Part shown: piece by piece, positions 26,914 through 33,814 of the stretch
Layout: each line of letters begins with the position of its first letter
How positions within the stretch are numbered: position 1 is the stretch's first letter
DNA from: G963662605 sp963667005
GTDB lineage: Bacteria; Bacteroidota; Ignavibacteria; Ignavibacteriales; Ignavibacteriaceae
Length of the DNA: 64,000 nucleotides
NCBI GenBank assembly: GCA_963667005.1
Contig: OY762937.1
Span: forward strand, 1,426,001 to 1,490,000
Direction of reading: 5' to 3'
Made by a program: the position numbers and the translations under genes
Notes under the pieces: generated by a model
Databases searched by the model: none
Told to the model about the DNA's origin: nothing
Seen by the model: the letters and a program-made list of their open reading frames with translations, nothing else

Positions 26914-28302
26914 ATGGATAAAAGAGTATTTATCGTTGATGACGAAATTTCAATTGCCAAGCTGCTGACCTACTGGGTACGTGATAAGTGGGGCTACACG
27001 GTCAGCTGTTTTGATAATGGCGAACTCATGCTTACCCATCTGAATGAAAATCCGGATCTGGTACTTCTTGATATCATGCTTCCGGGCGTTGACGGACTTG
27101 AAATTCTGAAAAGAATTAAACAAACCCATCCGCACTTACCTGTTATTATGCTTTCGGCACAAGGCAGAGTTGAAATTGCGCTTGATTCTCTCCGGCTTGG
27201 TGCGTTTGATTATTTCCCGAAGCCGATTGATACACAAAGACTCGAACCGGCGATAAAGAACGCGATCAAGAATTATGACTTGATCAGAGAGCTGGAAAAT
27301 CTGCGTGAAACAGTTCAGCATGAATACCGTTTTGATAATATCGTATCGGTTGACGGTAAAATGCAGGACGTTTTCAGGATGATGACAAAAGTTTTAAATA
27401 ACGACATCACCGTTCTGATCCATGGCGAAAGCGGCACCGGTAAAGAACTTATCGCCCGGGCGATTCATTTTAACGGCATCAGGAAAGACAAACCGTTTGT
27501 TGTTATTAACTGCGCATCTATTCCGCGCGAACTTTTGGAAAGCGAATTGTTCGGACACGAAAAAGGCGCATTTACCGGAGCTCATCAGAGAAAGATAGGA
27601 AAGTTTGAGTTGGCAAACGGCGGAACGATTTTCCTGGATGAAGTCGGCGAACTCGAAATGTCACTACAGGCTAAATTGCTGCGCGTTATTCAAGAAAAAG
27701 CATTTGAGCGGGTTGGCGGTAATGAACTGATTAAATCCGATGTTCGTATCATTTCGGCAACAAACCGTGATCTGAAGTCGGCGGTTGAAGAAAAGCAATT
27801 CAGAGAGGATTTGTTTTATCGTCTGAACTCATTCCCGATAACGCTTCCTCCGCTGCGGCAAAGACGTAGTGACATATTGGCTTTAGCCAGTCACTTTTTA
27901 ACATTTTTTAACAGCAAGTTAAATAAACATATTAAGGCTTTTTCGAAGCGTGCATTAAAGTTGATGTATGAGTACGACTGGCCGGGCAACGTGCGCGAAA
28001 TGGAAAACGCAATTGAACGTTGTGTTATTTTGACTGATGCGGAAACTATAGACGTGAGTGATTTCCCAATGCACATCCGTTCGGCAAGCGATACGATGAA
28101 AATTAATACCTCTTCTCCATTTTTCAGCGACGACGTTATTATTCCGCTTGAAAAAATAAAAGAAGAAGCGATACGGCATGCTCTTCGTACCACAAATGGT
28201 AATATATTAGTAGCTGCAAAAAAATTGCAGCTGGGAAGAGCAACGATTTACCGGTTGATGGAGAAATACAAAATCGACCAAAGAGAATTTGAAACCAAAT
28301 GA
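26914..28302 (+). CDS. NtrC-family sigma-54-dependent response regulator
   Basis: A 462-residue activator. Receiver domain residues 1-120 with acidic pocket VDDE, phospho-acceptor Asp53 (LLDIMLPG) and Lys in FPKPID. The AAA+ domain has Walker A GESGTGKE, the sigma-54-contacting GAFTGA loop, Walker B FLDEVGEL and arginine-finger region REDLFYRLN. The C-terminal Fis-type helix-turn-helix (ILVAAKKLQLGRATIYRLMEKY) binds DNA. It starts two bases after the kinase gene, which should phosphorylate it. The STAS gene starts 13 bases downstream. The intact GAFTGA loop means it can drive sigma-54 promoters; its targets are not identified in this window. Confidence 0.95.
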   Translation: MDKRVFIVDDEISIAKLLTYWVRDKWGYTVSCFDNGELMLTHLNENPDLVLLDIMLPGVDGLEILKRIKQTHPHLPVIMLSAQGRVEIALDSLRLGAFDYFPKPIDTQRLEPAIKNAIKNYDLIRELENLRETVQHEYRFDNIVSVDGKMQDVFRMMTKVLNNDITVLIHGESGTGKELIARAIHFNGIRKDKPFVVINCASIPRELLESELFGHEKGAFTGAHQRKIGKFELANGGTIFLDEVGELEMSLQAKLLRVIQEKAFERVGGNELIKSDVRIISATNRDLKSAVEEKQFREDLFYRLNSFPITLPPLRQRRSDILALASHFLTFFNSKLNKHIKAFSKRALKLMYEYDWPGNVREMENAIERCVILTDAETIDVSDFPMHIRSASDTMKINTSSPFFSDDVIIPLEKIKEEAIRHALRTTNGNILVAAKKLQLGRATIYRLMEKYKIDQREFETK

Positions 28303-28315
28303 AAGGCTGAAAAGT

Positions 28316-28663
28316 ATGGACTTTTCCCGAGAAGAATATTATGATGTAATTATTGAGACTGTGAATCTCACCAGAGCGACGATGAAAGAAGCGGAAGAAT
28401 TTAAAAAAATTCTATCAGCCGATATTGATAACGGCGGGCGCAAACTCATTGTTGATCTTACGGAATGTGAATTTATTGATTCTACATTTCTCGGTACATT
28501 AGTTGTTTCGTTGAAAAAAGTTTCTACGCTTGGCGGGGATTTGCGTCTTATCGGCTTTCAACCCGCAGTACATTCGATGTTCGAATTAACAAGAATGTAT
28601 CGCGTCTTTGAGGCATTCCCGACAAAGTCGGCTGCTTTGGAAAGCTATGGAGTAAAAGGTTAG
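28316..28663 (+). CDS. STAS-domain protein (anti-sigma-factor antagonist type)
   Basis: A single STAS domain of about 115 residues, the fold of SpoIIAA/RsbV. The conserved loop FIDSTFLGTLV holds the Ser/Thr that a partner kinase would phosphorylate and a PP2C would free. The frame reaches back to a TTG at 28289 inside the preceding gene, but the ATG at 28316 has AAAGG nine bases upstream and starts directly before the domain, so it is preferred. It lies between the NtrC-type regulator and the PP2C-type phosphatase with short gaps. No cognate anti-sigma kinase is encoded in the window. Confidence 0.9.
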   Translation: MDFSREEYYDVIIETVNLTRATMKEAEEFKKILSADIDNGGRKLIVDLTECEFIDSTFLGTLVVSLKKVSTLGGDLRLIGFQPAVHSMFELTRMYRVFEAFPTKSAALESYGVKG

Positions 28664-28674
28664 TAAACAGTATT

Positions 28675-30240
28675 ATGTCTGATAATTCCGATAAAACAAT
28701 TCTCATCATTGATGATGACCTTACCGTAAGGAAACTGATAAGTTTCAACTTACGAAAAAAAGGTTATCAGGTTTTGGAAGCCGGGGGACCGGGTGAGGGT
28801 TTTTCCTTTCTGGATAATTCCAAAGTCGATTTAGTTCTTTGCGATGTCGGAATGGAGGAAATGGACGGATTCACGTTCTGCCAAAAAGTTCGTGAGATAG
28901 AAAAATACAGGGTGCTGCCCTTTATCTTTGTTACGGCAAAGAGCAGTCTTGAAGATAAAGAGACCGCAATGCGGGTGGGTGGAGATGATATTATTACCAA
29001 GCCCTTTGATGTTCAAGAACTGTTGATAAAGATGCAGGCACTTATACGCCGCGCAGAAATATATAAAACGTACGGGGCTAAAAAGAGCATGGAAAAAAGC
29101 GTAGCCGAAGAAACGCCATGCATCCTTTTAGTTGATGACGATGTGTCCCTTGTAAAATTGTTTCAGTATAATCTTACCCGCGCCGGTTTTGAGTGTATGA
29201 CCGCCAATAGCGTTGCAGAAGCTATGCAGGTCATCAAGAAAAACATTCCGGACATTATTATTTCCGATATAATGATGCCGAAACAAGACGGGTATGAATT
29301 CCGCAGGCTTCTTCAGGAAGACCCCGAACTCAAATCTATTCCCTTTATCTTTCTCACGTCCAAAGGCAATGAGGATGACATTCTCGACGGGTACAACCTC
29401 GGTATTACCGATTATGTTATTAAAACGCAGGGTCCCCGTGTTGTCGTCGCAAAAGTAACTGCAATTATTAAAAGTCTTGGTAAAGAACGCCAGCGTGTTG
29501 TATCGGAACTGCACCGCGCGGCTGATACCATGAGAGTAAAAGTAGTGCCCGATGAAGCACCGGTTTTTCCGGGCTGCACCGTAAACCATTGGCACCTGCC
29601 ATTTAAAGGTGTTCCCGGCGGTGATTTTATAGACTACGTACAGCTTGACGAAAACAATCTGGCGGTTGTGCTTGGTGATGTTATGGGCAAGCGCTGGGGC
29701 GCGTGGTATTTTGCAATCGCGTACGCAGGTTATGTCCGTAGCGCAATACGCATGACATTACAAAACTCAAAAGAATATACTCCGAAAGAAATTCTTGAGA
29801 CTGTAAATAATTCGGTGTATCAGGATGCAAAAATTTCAGAAGTGTTTGCTACGCTGTCTGTAGTCGTTATTAATACAAAAGACCGCATTCTGCGTTATGC
29901 CGGAGCCGGCGATCTTCCGATTATTTATCGTGAAGGCGGCAGCCGTACAGCACGGCAGATTACGTCAAAAGGAATGCTGCTTGGTTTTTCAGCTGAGGGA
30001 TATTTTGAAGATCAGGTTGCCGAGCTACATTCAGGCGATATTATTGTGCTTCTTACCGACGGAGTTATTGAGTCGCGGAATAGTGACGGAAATCCGCTTG
30101 GAACGGATAACTTTGTGCGTTTGGTAAGCTCAATCCCGCCTCAAGGCGATCCGGTTAATTACCTGATGCAGCAACTCACAGCCTTTACCGGCAATAAATT
30201 CGAAGATGACATCAGTTTAATTGCAATCCGCGTAGATTAA
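28675..30240 (+). CDS. Double-receiver PP2C-type (SpoIIE/RsbU) phosphatase
   Basis: A 521-residue protein with two receiver domains in tandem: residues about 8-128 (IIDDD, Asp in LCDVGME, Lys in ITKPFD) and about 143-265 (LVDDD, Asp in ISDIMMP, Lys in VIKT). A short linker leads to a SpoIIE-type PP2C domain (about 295-521) with the metal-binding GGDFIDY, LGDVMGK, LTDGVIE and EDDISLI motifs. It should dephosphorylate a STAS protein, most likely the one encoded 11 bases upstream, under control of phosphorylation of one or both receivers. The kinase encoded first in the cluster may be the donor. Confidence 0.93.
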   Translation: MSDNSDKTILIIDDDLTVRKLISFNLRKKGYQVLEAGGPGEGFSFLDNSKVDLVLCDVGMEEMDGFTFCQKVREIEKYRVLPFIFVTAKSSLEDKETAMRVGGDDIITKPFDVQELLIKMQALIRRAEIYKTYGAKKSMEKSVAEETPCILLVDDDVSLVKLFQYNLTRAGFECMTANSVAEAMQVIKKNIPDIIISDIMMPKQDGYEFRRLLQEDPELKSIPFIFLTSKGNEDDILDGYNLGITDYVIKTQGPRVVVAKVTAIIKSLGKERQRVVSELHRAADTMRVKVVPDEAPVFPGCTVNHWHLPFKGVPGGDFIDYVQLDENNLAVVLGDVMGKRWGAWYFAIAYAGYVRSAIRMTLQNSKEYTPKEILETVNNSVYQDAKISEVFATLSVVVINTKDRILRYAGAGDLPIIYREGGSRTARQITSKGMLLGFSAEGYFEDQVAELHSGDIIVLLTDGVIESRNSDGNPLGTDNFVRLVSSIPPQGDPVNYLMQQLTAFTGNKFEDDISLIAIRVD

Positions 30241-30325
30241 TTTCCCGCTAATTCCGCAACAAAACAGCCATACTCTCTCGGTTTGCGATAAGCTTGCCGA
30301 TAATGAAAATTAAAGAAATTCTTAT

Positions 30326-30359
30326 TTCCTAACCCATGAGTTAACTCATGGGTTAGGAA
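30326..30359. repeat. Dyad repeat, family A copy 2
   Basis: A perfect 34-base palindrome with halves starting TTCCTAACCCATGAG. It shares the CCCATGA core and TTCCTA flank with 4255-4288 and 44455-44515. No T-run follows on either side. The rest of the 30241-30462 gap shows nothing recognisable. Confidence 0.8.
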
Positions 30360-30462
30360 GTAGAACGCCGCAAAATTCTTTTATGATTTATCCCTCAATT
30401 TCTTTCCGCCCTTTTGAAAACAACTCCTAATGTGGTAACTTAGTGGTGTAAAATATTACACC

Positions 30463-30625
30463 TTTGCGGTGCCGAAACATTGATTTCGGAGAATAGGGAA
30501 TCCGGTGAAAATCCGGAACTGTCGCGCAACTGTAAGAGTTTTTCAGACAGATAGTAGCCACTGTGTAAACGGGAAGGCATCTGTTGAGCGCAATGCAAAA
30601 CTCAAGTCAGGAGACCTGCCGCAAA
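30463..30625 (+). promoter_or_regulatory. Cobalamin riboswitch
   Basis: All hallmark blocks are in order: GGGAATCCGGTGAAAATCCG, CTGTCGCGCAACTGTAAG, and the B12 box AGTCAGGAGACCTGCCGC. The outer P1 stem pairs TTTGCGG (30463-30469) with CCGCAAA (30619-30625). Downstream, CTTCGCGGG (about 30639) can pair with CCCACGAAG (about 30687), a likely expression-platform hairpin close to the btuB ribosome binding site. It should repress the receptor and the following membrane gene when adenosylcobalamin is plentiful. Confidence 0.95.
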
Positions 30626-30727
30626 TTAATTCAATACCTTCGCGGGTGAGGTTCTTGTAATTGCACATTATGTCATTACCTCCTTCCCACGAAGTTACCC
30701 TAACCATTTAATACAAGGAGTAACTTC

Positions 30728-32665
30728 ATGTTAAAATTCCGATTAATTTTATTTCTATTTTTAGCGGGTGCGTTGTGCTATGCACAATCCGTTTCCGATT
30801 CCATGAAACACTACACGATGAAGGATGACATCGTTGTGACTGCAGACAGGCTGGAAAGTCCTCTGCGCGAAACAGCTTCATCCATTACGGTTATCACTTC
30901 CCGTGAAATTGAGCAATCAAATGCTACATCATTATATGATATACTTCAGGGTGTCGCCGGATTAGAAACATATAAAACAGGAGGACTGGGTCAGATTTCT
31001 ACAGTACTGCTGCGGGGTGGTAATTCCGGGCAGGCACTGGTTTTGGTTGACGGTGTACGTTTGAATATGGCAAATGATCCGAGTGGTACATTTGATTTTT
31101 CCAGTATTTCATTGAACAATATCGACCGTATTGAGGTTTTACGTGGGCCTCAAAGCACTTTATACGGCTCCGATGCAATGAGCGGTGTTATTAATATAAT
31201 TACGAAACAACCGATGGGAAAGCATTTGGGCTTACGATCCGAATTCGGTTCCTATAATACGTTTACGAACGGATTAAATTACTCCGTGGCGGCAGATAAA
31301 ATAAGTTACGATTTGAATCTGTTGAGTTTGTCGAATAAAGGCTTTTCGTCCGCTGATGAAAAATTTGGGAATTTTGAAAAAGACGGCACCAAACAATTCG
31401 AGGGAGCCGCGCGGTTCGCCTATGCTTTTACACCTGAGTGGAAGAGCAGTATCTCTCTGCAATTCACCGGTGCGAACACTGATTTGGATAGAAACGGCGG
31501 AGAAAATGGCGATGATCCATCATATAAATATCGCTTCAAGCAAAATGTATATCAGCTTTTTATTATCAATAAACCCGCGAGCGGACAATATGATATTACC
31601 GCACATGCCTCACTTGCCCGGAATATCCGCTGGTACACCTACGATAGTATTTCTGTAGTTAACTCCGATTATTCGCATAGTAACTATGACGGCAGCAGAC
31701 AAAAATATGATGTTCAATTCAACTATTATGAGAACTCATCGTTTATTACGAGTGCCGGATTGGAGTATGAAGTTCAAAATGCTGCATCAGATTATTACTC
31801 GAAGAGTGCCTGGGGCGAAAGTGATAGTGCTTATCCTGAAAAAGATGCCAAAACGACCGGCGTTTTTGTGCAGCAAAAATTGGGATTTGATAATCGTTTG
31901 TTCGTAACGGGCGGTATCAGGTTAGATCATCATTCGCAATTCGGTTCAATAGGCACGTACCGCGTTACATCGTCATATAATGTATTTGAATCAGGCACTA
32001 AAATTAAAGCCACTTTCGGAACTGGATTTAAATCGCCATCATTGTTTAATCTATACGATCCCCGATATGGGAATGCTAATGTGAAACCGGAAAAGAATAT
32101 CGGATGGGATGCGGGAATTGAGCAAAATATCCTTGCTGAAATGCTTACGACGAGTGTCGTATATTTTTCAACGGACTTTAAGGATTTAATCAGCGCCGAT
32201 CCTATTACCTACAAACCTATAAATATTAATAAGGCTATCAGCAGTGGAATTGAATTTGGGGTGAATTTCAAGTTGAGCGATGTCAGTGCGGCTGCGAACT
32301 ATACATATCTCAGAACCCGTGATCGTGGTGCTAACGCAGACGACTATGATAAACCGCTGACTCGCCGCCCTGAGAATAAAGCCGCCCTTACAATAGATTA
32401 TCAGGCTCTCGAAAAACTTAATCTGCATGTGCGAGTACAATATGTGGGTAAACGTGATGATAAGTATTATGCGGGATACAGTGCAGTCCGTACGATATTG
32501 CCCGATTATACTGTCTTCAATATCGGAGCAACATACTCGGTGCTCCCGTTTGTCAAAGTATACGGCAGAATCGAGAATCTTTTCGATAAAAAATATGAAG
32601 AAATTTATGGTTACGGAACTCCCCGATTTTCCGTATATTTTGGTACCAGAATTGAATTAGAATAA
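30728..32665 (+). CDS. btuB: TonB-dependent vitamin B12 receptor (BtuB-like)
   Basis: A 645-residue outer-membrane receptor for cobalamin or related corrinoids. Signal peptide residues 1-19 (LILFLFLAGALCYAQ); TonB box DDIVVTADR at about 33-41; plug domain with SSITVITSREIE, TVLLRGGNSGQALVLVDGVRL and IDRIEVLRGPQSTLYGSDAMSGVINIITK-type motifs; then a 22-strand barrel with a C-terminal aromatic-rich strand (FSVYFGTRIELE). ATG at 30728 with AAGGAG. The cobalamin riboswitch directly upstream makes the substrate assignment firm. The DUF6580-like gene follows after 24 bases. Confidence 0.94.
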   Translation: MLKFRLILFLFLAGALCYAQSVSDSMKHYTMKDDIVVTADRLESPLRETASSITVITSREIEQSNATSLYDILQGVAGLETYKTGGLGQISTVLLRGGNSGQALVLVDGVRLNMANDPSGTFDFSSISLNNIDRIEVLRGPQSTLYGSDAMSGVINIITKQPMGKHLGLRSEFGSYNTFTNGLNYSVAADKISYDLNLLSLSNKGFSSADEKFGNFEKDGTKQFEGAARFAYAFTPEWKSSISLQFTGANTDLDRNGGENGDDPSYKYRFKQNVYQLFIINKPASGQYDITAHASLARNIRWYTYDSISVVNSDYSHSNYDGSRQKYDVQFNYYENSSFITSAGLEYEVQNAASDYYSKSAWGESDSAYPEKDAKTTGVFVQQKLGFDNRLFVTGGIRLDHHSQFGSIGTYRVTSSYNVFESGTKIKATFGTGFKSPSLFNLYDPRYGNANVKPEKNIGWDAGIEQNILAEMLTTSVVYFSTDFKDLISADPITYKPININKAISSGIEFGVNFKLSDVSAAANYTYLRTRDRGANADDYDKPLTRRPENKAALTIDYQALEKLNLHVRVQYVGKRDDKYYAGYSAVRTILPDYTVFNIGATYSVLPFVKVYGRIENLFDKKYEEIYGYGTPRFSVYFGTRIELE

Positions 32666-32689
32666 AAAATATAACTTATAGAGGAAGAG

Positions 32690-33205
32690 ATGAAATTTAG
32701 TAATCGCTTTGTGTTTTTGACAACATTGGTATTTATTGCCGCAATAACAAGATTAGTTCCGCATTATCCGAATTTTACCGCGATAGGCGCTCTCGCATTA
32801 TTCGGAGGAACGTACTTTACAAAAAAATGGGAGGCATTTACTGTACCTTTTGCTGCAATGCTTTTTACCGATGTTATTATCGGTTTTCATCCCGGAATGT
32901 ACGCGGTATACGCCAGCTTTGCTTTAATTGTTGCAGTTGGATTTTTCGTCCGTAAACATAAAAGCATCACAACGGTTGCGCTTGCAAGTGTATTCGCATC
33001 TGTAAGCTTTTTTGTCATCACAAATTTCGCTTATTGGACAAGCGGCGTATTCTATCCGAGAACATCAGCCGGTTTGGCGGAGTGTTTTCTGGCCGCGGTT
33101 CCATTCTTCCACTATAACATGCTTGGTGATTTATTCTTCACCGCCGCATTGTTTGGAACCTATGAACTGGTAAAAGCAAAGCTACCTGTCCTCGTAAAAG
33201 CATAA
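32690..33205 (+). CDS. Small B12-regulated membrane protein (DUF6580-like)
   Basis: A 171-residue protein with about five or six hydrophobic segments: 8-22, 30-42, 50-68, 72-88, 98-118 and 138-160. The family signature PNFTAIGALALFGG is at about 27-40. I recognise this as the DUF6580-type protein often placed beside cobalamin genes, from memory. Size and topology resemble the substrate-binding S components of ECF vitamin transporters, but no ECF ATPase is encoded nearby. It starts 24 bases after btuB with GAGGAAGAG and so shares the riboswitch. A role in moving B12 or a corrinoid across the inner membrane is an inference. Confidence 0.8.
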   Translation: MKFSNRFVFLTTLVFIAAITRLVPHYPNFTAIGALALFGGTYFTKKWEAFTVPFAAMLFTDVIIGFHPGMYAVYASFALIVAVGFFVRKHKSITTVALASVFASVSFFVITNFAYWTSGVFYPRTSAGLAECFLAAVPFFHYNMLGDLFFTAALFGTYELVKAKLPVLVKA

Positions 33206-33221
33206 TCTGAATATTTCTTAT

Positions 33222-33258
33222 CAAAGGCTGTCCTGAGAAATCGGGACAGCCTTTTTTT
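33222..33258 (+). terminator. Terminator of the B12 operon
   Basis: A stem AAGGCTGTCC / GGGACAGCCTT with an imperfect 9-base loop region, followed by a run of seven T. Confidence 0.9.
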
Positions 33259-33272
33259 ATGTCCGGACAAAA

Positions 33273-33405
33273 AGCCCTCATCCCCGAAGGAGAAGGGGGT
33301 AAATGCAATTCATTTTTGCCCGATGTCTCTACGAAAAGGAATACACTTTGTTTTTTAAAAGTGAACTCACCCCCTTGCCCCTCTCTTGGCAAGAGAGGGG
33401 TGAGC
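33273..33405. repeat. REPIN-like repeat, family C copy 1 (GCCCTCA ends)
   Basis: The left end GCCCTCATCCCCGAAGGAG and the right part CCCCTCTCTTGGCAAGAGAG (itself a hairpin) ending GGGGTGAG form an inverted pair. The same architecture recurs at 43045-43147 and 57081-57220. A 23-base direct repeat starting CTCTACGAAAAGGAAT is at 33327-33349 and 33567-33589. Confidence 0.65.
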
Positions 33406-33603
33406 TCGAAGATGCTAATTTGGTTTTAATTTAGGTGGCGAGGGTGAGTTTGGTTTTACTTCAGAAGGTGAAAACTGAATACGAAGAGCTTTACAACATA
33501 TTCTACAGGGCATAGCTTTTTCATCAGCGGTTTGTATCGAATATTCGGGAGACAGCTGCCAGCTGCCTCTACGAAAAGGAATGCACTTTATTTTCGTAAA
33601 CCG

Positions 33604-33626
33604 TAGGGCGGGTTTGCTACCCGCCC
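33604..33626. repeat. Short GGGCGGG/CCCGCCC hairpin
   Basis: A 7-bp stem GGGCGGG / CCCGCCC with a seven-base loop in the middle of the repeat-rich 33206-33814 gap. No T-run; probably another REP remnant. Confidence 0.55.
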
Positions 33627-33668
33627 ATTATTTGGTTTTATGTTCTGAAATACTATGATGATTTCTCC

Positions 33669-33718
33669 CCACGTCATGGATGACGTGGTTATTAATAACT
33701 CCGTCATTTATGGCGGAG
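33669..33718. repeat. Double-hairpin repeat, family B copy 2
   Basis: A perfect hairpin CCACGTCAT / ATGACGTGG (33669-33688), linker TTATTAATAA, then hairpin CTCCGTCAT / ATGGCGGAG (33699-33718, one mismatch). Reverse-orientation relative of 4318-4380. Confidence 0.75.
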
Positions 33719-33814
33719 ATTGACCTCAATCCTACCCATTCATCATTTCGTTGTTTTATTGAGGCGATTAATATTTAAATTGCACTATTCAATTTGAAAA
33801 TCATTGAGGCGTGC

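Noticed and set aside
29128..29595. 155-residue minus-strand frame
   Set aside because: A shadow of the second receiver domain of the phosphatase gene.
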